Shown here: positions 37,374-47,024 of the stretch, in pieces
Position numbering within the stretch: the stretch's first letter is position 1
Layout: each line of letters opens with the position of its first letter
Origin: CBDCYH01 sp965224105
GTDB taxonomy: Bacteria > Bacteroidota > Rhodothermia > Rhodothermales > JABDKH01
Direction of reading: 5' to 3'
DNA length: 64,000 nucleotides
NCBI GenBank assembly: GCA_965224105.1
Contig: CBDCYH010000002.1
Coordinates: forward strand, 1,426,001-1,490,000
Program-made: the position numbers and the translations under genes
The notes under the pieces: model-generated
What the model saw: the letters and a program-made list of their open reading frames with translations, nothing else
What the model was told of the DNA's origin: nothing
The model's database searches: none

Positions 37374-40301
37374 ATGGCGGATTCAAGGGTTTCGGATTGT
37401 TTACACGCGCTTCAGAAGCGTGTCTCTTGTAATGTCCGGCAAGATGCCTACAGCAAGGTTCTCTACAGCACAGATGCCAGCATTTTTCAGGCAGAGCCGC
37501 ACGCAGTTGTGCTACCACGCTCGCTGGGGGATGTCCACGCGGTGGTTGAATGTGCTGCCGAACACGAAGTCGCCGTACTGCCGCGGACCGGGGGCAGCAG
37601 CCTGGCTGGTCAGGCCGTGAACGAGGCGATTGTCGTCGATTTCACCAGGCACCTCAATAAGATCATCGAGGTCGATGAGGCGGCGCGTACGGCAAGGGTC
37701 CAGCCGGGGATTGTCCTAGACGAGCTCAACCTGCAGTTGGGAGAGAAGGGATTGAAGTTCGGTCCTGATCCCGCTAGCAGCAACCGCGCGGCAATCGGAG
37801 GGATAGTTTCAAATAATTCAACCGGGAGCCACTCGATTCTGTATGGCATGACGGCCGACCATGTTGAATCAGTCCGCGTAATTCTTAGCGATGGATCGCG
37901 CGTAGAATTTGGACCCGAAGGAGATGGCGCGATAGCCGCAAAAACATCACGCCCGGGTGTCGAGGGTAGTGTTTACCGTTGGCTCGACGAGGTGCGCGCG
38001 AGCGAAGACCACGCCGCCACCATACGGACTTCCACGCCCCGCCATTGGAGACGCTGTGGCGGATATAATCTCGATCGGATCATATCGCAGGAAGGGATCA
38101 ACTTCCTTATCCCCCAACCGGATCTGGTAAATTCCGCGCGGCTGATTTGCGGATCCGAAGGGACACTCGCCGTGATAGAGGACGTCACACTCAACCTGGT
38201 TGCCCTGCCATCGGTGTCCGCGATTGCCCTTGTTCATTTTGATGATCTGCAATTGGCGTTGAGGGCGGTCGAACCGATTCTGGAGATCGGGCCATCCGCG
38301 GTTGAGCTTGTCGACAACCTCGGCCTGACGCTTTGCCGGGAGGTACCCGAATACGCTCGCCTGCTCGACTCCTTTCTCGATGGTGCGCCCGATTGCATGC
38401 TAATTACGGAGTTCTACGGAGACTCTGTCGACGAGCTCAAGGACAAGATTGCAAGTCTCAAACAGCACCTTAAAGCGGTTGGCGCGGGAGCGACTGGTGT
38501 TGTGCCCGTCCTTGAGCCTTCCAGGCAGGCCGACGTTTGGAAGGTGAGGAAGGTGGGACTGGGTTTGCTGATGAGCATTCGAGGGGACGCCAAGCCAATA
38601 CCGTTTATCGAAGACGCGGCGGTGCCAGTGCAGCACCTGCCGGAGTACATTCAGAAGCTCGAGAAATTCTGTACCGGCGATGGATCGAGGATGGCGATTT
38701 ACGCGCACGCAAGCGCAGGATGCCTCCACGTGCGCCCGCTGATTAACGCCAAACGCGCCGAGGAGCTAGCCAAAATCCCGGAGATCATGCACTTTGCCAT
38801 CGACCTCCTACACGGGTATGGCGGTGCTCTCTCCAGTGAACACGGAGATGGCAGATCACGAAGTGCTTTTAACCGCGCCTTCTTTGGTGATCAGATGTAC
38901 ACCCTGTTCGAAAAAACCAAAGCCGCATTCGATCCGGGGAATATTTTCAATCCCGGGATGATCGTTAACCCTCACGATCCCGTAGGGTCCCTTCGATTTG
39001 GTCCCGACTACAAGACGGAAGCAATCAAAGAGCAACTCGATTTCTCGTCGGATGGTGGTTTCGCGCGAGCGATTGAGATGTGCAACGGCGCGGGCGTGTG
39101 CCGGAAGCTGACCACCGGTACGATGTGTCCGAGTTTTATGGTTACCCGGGAGGAAGAACACTCAACGCGCGGGCGGGCGAACGCACTACGAGCAGCCATG
39201 TCTGGTAAGCTGGGTTCGGGTGCGTTACAAAGTGAACGGATGTATGGTGTTATGGATCTGTGCCTGGGATGCAAAGCGTGCAAATCAGAATGCCCTTCGT
39301 CTGTCGATATGGCCAAAATCAAGACGGAGTTTCTGGCACAGTACTACGACAAGCATGGAGTCCCCGGTCGAACACGTTTTTTTGCTGATGTGGCAAAGAC
39401 GAGCAGGAGGCTATCCGGACCACTAGCTGCAATTGCTAATGGGTTTGGGAAGCAGCGGGCCGTGAGAAAAATTCTTCATCACTCGAAAGGCGTTCACTGG
39501 AATCGATCGTTGCCGGAATTTGCTCGTCAGGATTTCCTGAAGTGGCACAGAAGAAACCGGCCGAAGAGCGGACGAAATGGCGCACAGAAAGTAGTGCTCT
39601 TCCACGACACGTTCAGTACCTACTACGAACCGGAGATTGCCATCGCAGCCTATGAATTTCTGGATGCATGCGGGTTGGAGGTCATCCTTCCCGGCCATTA
39701 CTGTTGCGGCAGGCCGCTGATCTCTGCAGGGCTGGTGGACGAAGCAAGGAGCGCGGCCAAACACACGGTTGGAGTATTGGCGCGTTACGCCAGGGCGGGT
39801 GTTCCAATAGTAGGGTTGGAGCCCAGTTGCATCCTCTCGTTTGGCGACGAATACCTGGATCTGCTTCCCGGGGACGAAGATGCGACAGCCGTCTCAGAAA
39901 ATGCATATCTGTTCGAGTCGTGGGTGGAGAAGCTTAGCGAAGAGGATAGCCTTCCACCATTCACACAGTCCGGTCAGAAGCTTTTATTCCACGGTCACTG
40001 CCATCAGAAGGCCTTGGTGGGGACGACTTCAGCGCGAAAAGTCCTGGCCTTACCGAAAAACTACGTGGTTGAAGAGGTGGACAGCGGATGCTGTGGGATG
40101 GCCGGAACGTTTGGGTATGAAAAAGAGCATTACGACATTTCCATGCGGATCGGGGGGATGCGACTGTTCCCGGCAGTGCGAGCCGAGGACCCGGATTCCG
40201 TGATAGTAGCTCCAGGCACCAGTTGCCGCCAGCAGATTGTAGACGGGACCGGCCGTAAAGCCAAACATCCGGCAGAGGTGCTCAGGGATGCACTCGCCTA
40301 A
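37374..40301 (+). CDS. FAD-linked oxidase fused to Fe-S (GlpC-like) domains
   Basis: A 975-residue flavin/iron-sulfur dehydrogenase. Residues about 40-260 form the FAD-binding PP-loop domain (LPRTGGSSLAGQAV; AIGGIVSNNSTGSHS) and about 270-525 the FAD-oxidase C domain (MAIYAHASAGCLHVRPL; LSSEHGDGRSRS). Next come two Fe-S Cys clusters (CNGAGVCRKLTTGTMCPS; CLGCKACKSECPS), then CCG-type domains (HYCCGRPLIS; HGHCHQKA; DSGCCGMAGTFGYE). The arrangement matches proteins that oxidise D-lactate, glycolate or D-2-hydroxyglutarate and pass electrons to quinone or cytochrome; the exact substrate is not fixed. It is monocistronic. Confidence 0.9.
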   Translation: MADSRVSDCLHALQKRVSCNVRQDAYSKVLYSTDASIFQAEPHAVVLPRSLGDVHAVVECAAEHEVAVLPRTGGSSLAGQAVNEAIVVDFTRHLNKIIEVDEAARTARVQPGIVLDELNLQLGEKGLKFGPDPASSNRAAIGGIVSNNSTGSHSILYGMTADHVESVRVILSDGSRVEFGPEGDGAIAAKTSRPGVEGSVYRWLDEVRASEDHAATIRTSTPRHWRRCGGYNLDRIISQEGINFLIPQPDLVNSARLICGSEGTLAVIEDVTLNLVALPSVSAIALVHFDDLQLALRAVEPILEIGPSAVELVDNLGLTLCREVPEYARLLDSFLDGAPDCMLITEFYGDSVDELKDKIASLKQHLKAVGAGATGVVPVLEPSRQADVWKVRKVGLGLLMSIRGDAKPIPFIEDAAVPVQHLPEYIQKLEKFCTGDGSRMAIYAHASAGCLHVRPLINAKRAEELAKIPEIMHFAIDLLHGYGGALSSEHGDGRSRSAFNRAFFGDQMYTLFEKTKAAFDPGNIFNPGMIVNPHDPVGSLRFGPDYKTEAIKEQLDFSSDGGFARAIEMCNGAGVCRKLTTGTMCPSFMVTREEEHSTRGRANALRAAMSGKLGSGALQSERMYGVMDLCLGCKACKSECPSSVDMAKIKTEFLAQYYDKHGVPGRTRFFADVAKTSRRLSGPLAAIANGFGKQRAVRKILHHSKGVHWNRSLPEFARQDFLKWHRRNRPKSGRNGAQKVVLFHDTFSTYYEPEIAIAAYEFLDACGLEVILPGHYCCGRPLISAGLVDEARSAAKHTVGVLARYARAGVPIVGLEPSCILSFGDEYLDLLPGDEDATAVSENAYLFESWVEKLSEEDSLPPFTQSGQKLLFHGHCHQKALVGTTSARKVLALPKNYVVEEVDSGCCGMAGTFGYEKEHYDISMRIGGMRLFPAVRAEDPDSVIVAPGTSCRQQIVDGTGRKAKHPAEVLRDALA

Positions 40302-40347
40302 AGGACTACGGGATCGAGATCGACGGCCGGGCCAGTATCGAGTAGAC

Positions 40348-40384
40348 AAAAAAAGAGCCTGAAGGCCCACTTCCTTCAGGCTCT
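40348..40384 (-). terminator. Strong hairpin with T-run on the minus strand
   Basis: A perfect 12-bp stem (AGAGCCTGAAGG / CCTTCAGGCTCT) with a 7-nt loop. The A7 run lies on its left side, so the U-tract exists only for minus-strand transcription, while the neighbouring genes on both sides are on the plus strand. Confidence 0.7.
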
Positions 40385-40389
40385 CACCA

Positions 40390-40409
40390 ATGCATTTATG
40401 GAAATGCAT
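40390..40409. repeat. Second inverted repeat in the 40.3-40.5 kb gap
   Basis: ATGCATTT and AAATGCAT form a perfect 8-bp stem with a 4-nt loop, directly next to the strong hairpin. No T-run follows. The rest of the gap up to 40576 holds a short GGGC/GCCC hairpin near 40447 and nothing else recognised. Confidence 0.4.
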
Positions 40410-40576
40410 CAATTCAACGGAAGGATAAAGCCGTCGAATTCTATATGGGCCTTACGAGCCCAAATACATTTAGTTGCGAAAAAATTAGCATCTAAATTTT
40501 TGGGTTGATTTTGTCCAGATTGAGAATATCTTCCCGCAAGGTGAAACGCGTAGCTACAGACTGCGTAAGCACATCC

Positions 40577-41191
40577 ATGTCGCGAAAGATTTTTGCAATA
40601 TCACTTCTCGCGCTTCTGTTGTCATTTGGTGTAAATCGCAGTTCCCAGGCACAGGCGAATCAGGAATACGGCTATCTATTGTCGATCCGAACGGTATATG
40701 ATGCTCCTGGAGTCGACGCCAGGGTGCTGGGTATTCTGGACATTGGAGACCGGGTGGAAGTGATAAGAAAGGAGTCCATTTATCACTTGGTCAACGGTCC
40801 GCGGGGGCTGGCGGGATACATTGTTTATCCCAAGTATAGTACAGCGCCACTCGACCTGAGCGAGGCAACGAGTGACAACGTCGCGGTTCCTGATCAGGTA
40901 GTGGAAGAGGTGGATAGTGAGGCGAGCGCGGTGAGTATCCGAAGCCATCTTCTGCAGCCTGCTAAGGTCCGGAGCGAAGCTGGTCTGTTCGGCAAGGTGT
41001 TGCTGGAGCTTCCAAGGAGCACTGAGGTCGACATCCTTGGCAGATCCAACAACTGGCTTCTCATTCGCGTGTCGGTTGCAGATTCGGTCGCTCAGGGCTA
41101 CATCCACAAAGCCATGCTCCCGGCGCAGTTAAAGCTGCAGGAGCTCGACCAGGATGCTCCCAAGGACAAGACGAATCTGGCCGAACTATAG
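40577..41191 (+). CDS. Exported protein with two SH3-like domains
   Basis: A 204-residue protein with a signal peptide (IFAISLLALLLSFGVNRSSQAQA). Two bacterial SH3-type repeats follow: residues about 32-85 (VYDAPGVDARVLGILDIGDRVEVI ... GYIVY) and about 120-180 (KVRSEAGLFGKVLLELPRSTEVDILGRSNNWLLIRV). Such domains bind peptidoglycan or protein ligands in the envelope. No enzyme domain is present. The frame is open back to 40505, but the signal peptide fixes the start at 40577. Confidence 0.78.
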   Translation: MSRKIFAISLLALLLSFGVNRSSQAQANQEYGYLLSIRTVYDAPGVDARVLGILDIGDRVEVIRKESIYHLVNGPRGLAGYIVYPKYSTAPLDLSEATSDNVAVPDQVVEEVDSEASAVSIRSHLLQPAKVRSEAGLFGKVLLELPRSTEVDILGRSNNWLLIRVSVADSVAQGYIHKAMLPAQLKLQELDQDAPKDKTNLAEL

Positions 41192-41290
41192 GACCGACCA
41201 GGACGGATCAGCGCCTCCCAGCCAAGCCCGGTCCGTAGCACGACGTCTTGTGCTCCGGAAGAAAAAGTTCAAATTTGGCGTGCTCCGGGC

Positions 41291-42517
41291 CTATTTTGCC
41301 AGAATCAGCCTCTGTGTGTCAGTGAAGCTGTCGCCCGTTGCTCGTACGAAATAGACACCGGACTCGAGCGTCGAGGCATTAATCTGGTATATCCTGGCAG
41401 CGCCCGGATCCAGCGTCTCACTTCCAAGCTCCATAACGCGCTGACCGAGAACATCGAATACCTCAATGGTCACCGATTGTCGCTCGGCCACCTGGAGGCT
41501 GAACGACGTAGCGCTGGAAAAGGGATTCGGATAAGCTCTCGACAGCTGGTGTGAGTTGGGTAACGCGATATCGATCTCCAGTGTGGAGCTGTAGGAATAG
41601 CTACCATCCAGGTCAACCATCCGCAGGCGGAATCGGTGGGCCCCCGGCTCCAGATTCTCAATGCGCTGGCTGTAGGTTTCCGTAACCAGAGAATTGCCGG
41701 CGCTGGTGACAAACACCGTCTCAGCGAAGGGCGAAAAAGTAGGCTCGGATGAACTGGATCCAATCTGTCGGCTGTGCTCGACAGCAAAGCCCGCGCTGTT
41801 TTGTTCAGATGCCGTTTGCCATCTAAGCACTGCCGCGTTGCCGTCCCGGACGCCGGAGAATTCGGCGAGCTCGACCGGTAGGGTCTGTAGCTCAAATTTA
41901 TACTCCCCAACGGCAACGCCATTTATCGGCGATCCGGTAATTTGGACAATATTTTGGGGCGGCATAGAAGGAGCATTTGAGGACGAATATGTGACTCCAT
42001 CATCGGTGCCAGCGTCGTAGGCAAAGGCGGTAATTGTCTTGTCCACCCAGCTCCCTCCCACAAACAAATTCTCACCGTGTACCCCAACGAACCAATCAGG
42101 GCTTGGAGCAACCATCGCTACAAATGTTACTCGTGAATGTCCCTGTGAGATTGTAAATGTTTTCTCGATGGATCCGGGAGATGATAACCCAGAACCGTTC
42201 ACTATGAATTCGGCGGTCCCTGCGGTAACCGCTGTGCCGAATTCGGAGTTAATCGTTGAATTATTGCCCGTCTCTGCCATCTGCTTGATTCCCGGACTCG
42301 CGAGCGAGCCTGGCTGCCAAAAAACGGCGCCGGCGTCGTGGGTTACGCCGATCATGCCTGAGTAATGTGGATTAGCGGGGAAGTCGGTCGGATGAGTTGC
42401 GGCGCTCCAGGTGCTAGTGAAAGTAACCTTGTACGTTGCAGTACTTTGTGCGGCTGCCGGGATTACCGTACAGACGAGTAGAATCAAACACCAGATTGTT
42501 CTCACAGTATTAAGCAT
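41291..42517 (-). CDS. Secreted spondin-domain protein with T9SS sorting domain
   Basis: A 408-residue protein. The signal peptide (TIWCLILLVCTVIPAAAQ) is followed by a spondin-type domain at about 22-210 (YKVTFTSTWSAATHPTDFP; HYSGMIGVTHDAGAVFWQPG; PSPDWFVGVHGENLF). Next is a FnIII-like Bacteroidota segment (AVLRWQTASEQNSAGFAVEHS) and a C-terminal T9SS sorting domain (RAYPNPFSSATSF ... GVYFVRATGDSFTDTQRLILAK). It should be exported by T9SS and act at the surface, probably in adhesion. ATG 42517 is chosen because the signal peptide starts there; the frame is open to 42604. Confidence 0.88.
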   Translation of the reverse strand: MLNTVRTIWCLILLVCTVIPAAAQSTATYKVTFTSTWSAATHPTDFPANPHYSGMIGVTHDAGAVFWQPGSLASPGIKQMAETGNNSTINSEFGTAVTAGTAEFIVNGSGLSSPGSIEKTFTISQGHSRVTFVAMVAPSPDWFVGVHGENLFVGGSWVDKTITAFAYDAGTDDGVTYSSSNAPSMPPQNIVQITGSPINGVAVGEYKFELQTLPVELAEFSGVRDGNAAVLRWQTASEQNSAGFAVEHSRQIGSSSSEPTFSPFAETVFVTSAGNSLVTETYSQRIENLEPGAHRFRLRMVDLDGSYSYSSTLEIDIALPNSHQLSRAYPNPFSSATSFSLQVAERQSVTIEVFDVLGQRVMELGSETLDPGAARIYQINASTLESGVYFVRATGDSFTDTQRLILAK

Positions 42518-42615
42518 TAAGCCCTTAAGTTCGTTTTTGGGGTCGTTTTTCAACAAGGCGGTTGCCCTGGAAGGTAGACAGACGATAATAGAAAGTTCTA
42601 ACAAAAACTACGGCC

Positions 42616-43335
42616 GTGGCACTGCTACATCAGATGTTACAAATATGTGATATTCTCCAATCCGCAGCGGAGTCTTCACCACCGGTAGAGCTACAGCCCC
42701 AAACCTATTTTCTTGCTCGATCTGGCGTCCTCACGCTTGCCTATTCAGGCTTTCCCACGTCCATTCTAAGAATACAGGATGCGCTTGACCAGGTGGATAA
42801 TCTACCGCCTCAAACCCAGGGGAGTAGGTGGCCCAAAACCACCCTTGGCGCCCTTCACGACGGAACGGTTCTGACCCGCTCGGAAGCAAAACTGATTTTC
42901 GATATTGCCAGCAGGTATCGTTCACAGCTGTCTGAGGCTGCCGCACTCGCGGTGGACACCGTCGCTGTCGTGGAATACGAAATGCGGAGCCTCGAAAAGG
43001 TCGACTTTGTAATGGCCGCAGAGTTTTCAGGACCCCCCAATGAACAACTCTTAACACTGGACGCCGAGCACCAAAAGCGCGTTCGATCGGTTCTGGATCA
43101 ATTTGATCCCGCTTGGTTCGACCTGTATATGGATGAGATTCGTGCTCCAGGGCATCACGTCAGTCACTATTGCGATACGGCGAGAGGGCAGACGGTCATT
43201 ATCGATGTAGACGAATCGACTCTGGGGTACGTGCAGGCGTTTCAGGAAGAAGTGGATCGAAGTCTACCAGGATACTACTACTGGTTCAAGCCTCGTTGCT
43301 ACCATGTCACGGTGAGAAACATCAGCTCGGTGTAG
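42616..43335 (+). CDS. Hypothetical soluble protein
   Basis: A 239-residue protein with no signal peptide or membrane segment and no domain that I recognise. It is helical in the first half and has an acidic mid-section. The C-terminal third contains HHVSHYCDTARGQTVIIDVDESTLGYV and GYYYWFKPRCYHVTVRNI, with several His and Cys residues that could bind a metal. The start is uncertain: GTG at 42616 or ATG at 42634, neither with a clear Shine-Dalgarno sequence. It overlaps the convergent fbpC gene by 14 bp. Confidence 0.6.
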   Translation: MALLHQMLQICDILQSAAESSPPVELQPQTYFLARSGVLTLAYSGFPTSILRIQDALDQVDNLPPQTQGSRWPKTTLGALHDGTVLTRSEAKLIFDIASRYRSQLSEAAALAVDTVAVVEYEMRSLEKVDFVMAAEFSGPPNEQLLTLDAEHQKRVRSVLDQFDPAWFDLYMDEIRAPGHHVSHYCDTARGQTVIIDVDESTLGYVQAFQEEVDRSLPGYYYWFKPRCYHVTVRNISSV

Positions 43336-44398
43336 GCCTGATCGTATTCTTTTCCAGGATGATGGCGGGGGAAAGCGCCCGTATACCTACAGCATCGCCC
43401 AGGTCGTACGTAGTAAGATTGTCCGTGTGCACGAGATACGATGCGCCACTGATGTCGATGGTGAATGTGATATCGTGTCCGCGGAATTCCCTGTCAACGA
43501 CAACACCAGCAAATTGGGGACTTACCGCATCGGGTTCCACTAAAGACAGGTGTTCGGGGCGTAGAGAGAGGAGCGCGGGTCCTTCGAAAGATCGGTCAAC
43601 CGCGAGATCGCCGATGGGAGTTCGTGCAGTGGTACCTTTCACTTCGGAAAGTATCAGATTTGTTCGCCCGAGGAACTGCGCAACGAAGAGTGTACTCGGA
43701 CGGGCATAGATTTCTTCTGGAGGTCCAATCTGTTCTATCCGCCCGTTCCATACCACCGCTACTCGGTCAGCAAACGACAGTGCTTCTTCCTGGTCGTGCG
43801 TGACGAGAACGGACGTCACGCCTTCGTTCCTTAATACGTTACGCACTTCCTTCCTGGCTTCTTGCCGCAGCATGGCATCGAGGTTGGAAAACGGTTCATC
43901 CATCAGCAGAATTTTTGGGGATGGGGCGAGCGACCGGGCTATTGCTACGCGCTGTTGTTGCCCGCCGGAAAGATCATGAGGGGTCCTGTCCGCTAGATCC
44001 ATGAGGTCCAGGATCTGTAGAACGTGGTTCACCCTGCTTTCCCGGTCGCGTCCATTTTTTGATCGCACGCCGAAACGGACGTTCTCGCGAACGCTAAGGT
44101 GTGGAAACAATGCATAATCCTGAAATACGAACCCAACTCCGCGCTGCTCGGGAGGGATGCGCGTGGCCTTATCGCGAACGACCCTGCCATTGATGGATAT
44201 GGATCCCCGAGATGGTTGTTCGAAGCCAGCTATAATGCGAAGCAATGTCGTCTTACCGCATCCGCTCGGTCCGAGAATGCCGAAAGACTCACCTTCGGTT
44301 ACCGAAAAGGAAACATCATCCAAAACAAACGGCCCGTCCTGGACAAACTTCTTCGCCAGATTCGATACTTGCAGGCAAACGTTGGTATGCTCAGGCAT
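43322..44398 (-). CDS. fbpC: Iron(III) ABC transporter ATP-binding protein
   Basis: A 358-residue ATPase with Walker A GPSGCGKTT near residue 42, Q-loop VFQDYALFPH, signature LSGGQQQR, Walker B ILLMDEPFSNLD and a switch His (LVTHDQEEA). The C-terminal 110 residues form a TOBE-like regulatory domain. Order and overlap with the permease and binding protein identify it as FbpC of a ferric-iron (or related Fe3+/thiamine-type) importer. ATG 44398 gives an 8-nt overlap with fbpB; a GTG at 44410 is also in frame. Confidence 0.88.
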   Translation of the reverse strand: MPEHTNVCLQVSNLAKKFVQDGPFVLDDVSFSVTEGESFGILGPSGCGKTTLLRIIAGFEQPSRGSISINGRVVRDKATRIPPEQRGVGFVFQDYALFPHLSVRENVRFGVRSKNGRDRESRVNHVLQILDLMDLADRTPHDLSGGQQQRVAIARSLAPSPKILLMDEPFSNLDAMLRQEARKEVRNVLRNEGVTSVLVTHDQEEALSFADRVAVVWNGRIEQIGPPEEIYARPSTLFVAQFLGRTNLILSEVKGTTARTPIGDLAVDRSFEGPALLSLRPEHLSLVEPDAVSPQFAGVVVDREFRGHDITFTIDISGASYLVHTDNLTTYDLGDAVGIRALSPAIILEKNTIRPTPS

Positions 44399-45959
44399 CG
44401 GATTTTGCACTCCGACTGTTGATGAGAATCAGATAGGAGAGTAGCAACGAAAAAAGAATAATAAAGAGTGCAAACGGTGCGGCCCGGGTAAATTGCGCCT
44501 CAGCGGCATAAGTCCAAACATTCGTCGCAAGGGTTTCGAACCCAAGAGGTGCAAGCAGCAAGGTAAGAGGAAGTTCTTTCATCGCGGATAGGAATACGAG
44601 CGCTCCACCAACAATGATTCCCTTTTTGATGTTTGGCAATGTCACCTTCAGGAAAGACTCCAGAGGTTTCCATCCCAGCGAGATGCTCGCTTCTTCCAAT
44701 CGCTGAGGCACCTGGTAAAGCGTAGTGCGAATGGGGCCAACAGCTTCTGCGGCAAAATGTATCGTGTATCCTGCGACTAATAGAAATAGAGTCTGATAGA
44801 TTCCCGGAAACGATCTGATCGACAGAAAAATTAGAGCAAGGGCAAGTGCCAGGGGCGGCATGGCGTAACCAAGATATGCTACGCGTTCCAGACTTCGGTG
44901 CAGGCGCGACGGTCGGCGGAGGCTGAGCAGTACAACCGGGGTTGCGATGAGTACAGAAAGAACGGCGGCAGGTGCCGCGGCCGAGGCAGATGACCAAAGC
45001 GCGCCCACCGCATCGGCCCAGTCTGCAGACAGCGACCCCGAGCTCCAGTACAACAGCGTCGAGATCGGGATAACGATTGCCCCAACGGCAAGGGCAAGGA
45101 CCATTACAATAGCTATTACGCGCCATCGCCCCAGCGATGTTGGTCCTACCGGCCGGGAACTTGACCACGTCCGGTGGTAGACGTGGCCCTTCAAGAGCTT
45201 GAACTCTGCCCACAGGACGAGAGCCGTTATCGCAAGCAATATCAGAGCAAGTGCTGCGGCGTACGAGCGATCGAAAGCTGCCGCGTACTGTATGTAAATC
45301 GAATAGGATATTGTTTCGAATCGCATGAGGGACACGACTCCGAAATCACCGATTGTATGGAGGATGATAACGAGGGATGCGGCGAGAAGAGCGGGTCGTA
45401 GCTGGGGAATGGTGACGTGCCGCATCACCTGTCGGCGTGACATCCCCAGTGCCCGTGCGCTTTCCTCAACCGTCTCGTCCAAGCCGGAAAGCGCGGATCG
45501 CACGTTCAGAAAAACGTAGGGGAAGGTGTGGAGGCTCAGCGCGATGAGCGCTCCGAAGTAACCAGACAACACAGGTACCGACACGCCGGTTATCTTGTAA
45601 AGAAAACCGTACTCACCTGTTAGCCCCAGTAGCAAGTAGGCCATCACGTAGCCCGGAATACCGAGGGGCAGTATCCCTAACGCTACCAACCATCGGCCTT
45701 TGTTATTGTGGGTGCGGACACTAAGCCACGCCAACGAAAAACCAATCGCAAGTGTTGTGGCAAGCACCCCTGCGGTTAACGCAAACGTGTTCCAGACGAG
45801 GATGAAAGTCCGCGTCCGAAATACCAGGCGGAGAAGTGATTCCGGATTGCCCTCGCCTGCCCGAATAACGAGGTACAGAATGGGCAGCAGGACGCCGAGC
45901 GATAATGCCAGAGCCGGAAGTGCAAAGTACCAGCGTCTAAGGGAGTATGTGCGGTCCAT
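44391..45959 (-). CDS. fbpB: Iron(III) ABC transporter permease
   Basis: A 522-residue inner-membrane protein made of two BPD_transp_1 halves with about twelve helices. An EAA-type loop is visible in each half: EESARALGMSRRQVMRHVTIPQLRPALLA and EEASISLGWKPLESFLKVTLPNIKKGI. The fused double permease is characteristic of FbpB/SfuB. It starts 12 bp after the stop of the binding protein and overlaps fbpC, so the three form one operon. Confidence 0.9.
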   Translation of the reverse strand: MDRTYSLRRWYFALPALALSLGVLLPILYLVIRAGEGNPESLLRLVFRTRTFILVWNTFALTAGVLATTLAIGFSLAWLSVRTHNNKGRWLVALGILPLGIPGYVMAYLLLGLTGEYGFLYKITGVSVPVLSGYFGALIALSLHTFPYVFLNVRSALSGLDETVEESARALGMSRRQVMRHVTIPQLRPALLAASLVIILHTIGDFGVVSLMRFETISYSIYIQYAAAFDRSYAAALALILLAITALVLWAEFKLLKGHVYHRTWSSSRPVGPTSLGRWRVIAIVMVLALAVGAIVIPISTLLYWSSGSLSADWADAVGALWSSASAAAPAAVLSVLIATPVVLLSLRRPSRLHRSLERVAYLGYAMPPLALALALIFLSIRSFPGIYQTLFLLVAGYTIHFAAEAVGPIRTTLYQVPQRLEEASISLGWKPLESFLKVTLPNIKKGIIVGGALVFLSAMKELPLTLLLAPLGFETLATNVWTYAAEAQFTRAAPFALFIILFSLLLSYLILINSRSAKSDA

Positions 45960-45971
45960 GGCGGACGCTGC

Positions 45972-47000
45972 TTATAATATCTCTTCTTCGCGGAGCATCT
46001 CCATCGTGGCCTCCAGGTCGCGCAACGCGTTAAGATCGAGCGTCGGGCTCAGGCTGTCTAGGGTGCTGCTATTCACGGCAGATGAAACCGACTCGTTCGT
46101 TCCAATAACTGGATACTCGAATGTGGTTTCTGCGAAATAGTCCTGCATTTCTGGAGACAACAGAAATTGTACAAATGCCATCGCGGCATCCTTATTCTTG
46201 CTTGTTTGCAGGATTCCGACGCCAGCGATATTCACAAGGTTACCAGTGTCTCCTCTTTGGAAGAATTCCTGCTCCACCGGGAAATTGTTATCCTCGTTCT
46301 TGAATCGCAGGAGGTAGTAGTGGTTTGGTAAGCCATAATCAACTTCGCCATCGGCGATCCCACGCACAATCGAAGAGTTGTTCGAGAAACTCACTGCGCC
46401 GTTAGCTTTCATATCCGTGAGCCACTCGCGCGCAACAGCATCACCGTGAACCTCGCGCATCGCGGATACGAACGAATGGAAGGAGGCGTTCAATGGCGCC
46501 CAGCCAACCCTATTCCGAAACCGACTGTCGGTAAGTTCGAAAACGGACATGGGCCGCTGCTCATCCGCAGTTCGCTCGGGAGAATAGGCAAGGGTTCGGG
46601 CTCGTCCGCTTATGGCGATCCAGTCGCCGGTCGAACTGCGGTATCGCTCGGTTACGGCTGCCTGTACTTCTGTGGGCAGAGGATCCAACATGCCCGCCGC
46701 CGAGACCGATCCCAATGCGCCCGCGTCCTGTGCCCAGAAGACATCTGCGCGACTGGCAGACCCTTCTTCAGCCAGCGCAATCGCTAACTCGGATGTCGAC
46801 GCATGCCGCACCTCGACGGGGATTCCTGTCTTCTCCGTAAAGCGGTCAAAAGCGGGTTCGACCAGACTCTTGCTCCTACCTGCGTACACTACGAGGGCAT
46901 CCGATTGCTGCTTTGCGTCCTTCTCCGAACATCCGCCGAACAGGATAGAGCCAAACAGGCTCGACGCGAGCAGCACGCCAACCAGGGCATTATTCTTCAT
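45972..47000 (-). CDS. fbpA: Iron(III)-binding periplasmic lipoprotein
   Basis: A 342-residue extracytoplasmic solute-binding protein. A lipobox (GSILFGGC) gives membrane anchoring. The mature part follows the FbpA/transferrin-like family: LVVYAGRSKSLVEPAFDRFTEKTGIPVEVRH, RADVFWAQDAGALG, and YGLPNHYYLLRF with paired Tyr residues placed as in FbpA for Fe3+ binding. It is first in the operon fbpA-fbpB-fbpC. A 23-bp perfect palindrome 25 bp upstream is a likely iron operator. Confidence 0.9.
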   Translation of the reverse strand: MKNNALVGVLLASSLFGSILFGGCSEKDAKQQSDALVVYAGRSKSLVEPAFDRFTEKTGIPVEVRHASTSELAIALAEEGSASRADVFWAQDAGALGSVSAAGMLDPLPTEVQAAVTERYRSSTGDWIAISGRARTLAYSPERTADEQRPMSVFELTDSRFRNRVGWAPLNASFHSFVSAMREVHGDAVAREWLTDMKANGAVSFSNNSSIVRGIADGEVDYGLPNHYYLLRFKNEDNNFPVEQEFFQRGDTGNLVNIAGVGILQTSKNKDAAMAFVQFLLSPEMQDYFAETTFEYPVIGTNESVSSAVNSSTLDSLSPTLDLNALRDLEATMEMLREEEIL

Positions 47001-47024
47001 TCTTTCCTTCCAACATGTGAACCA

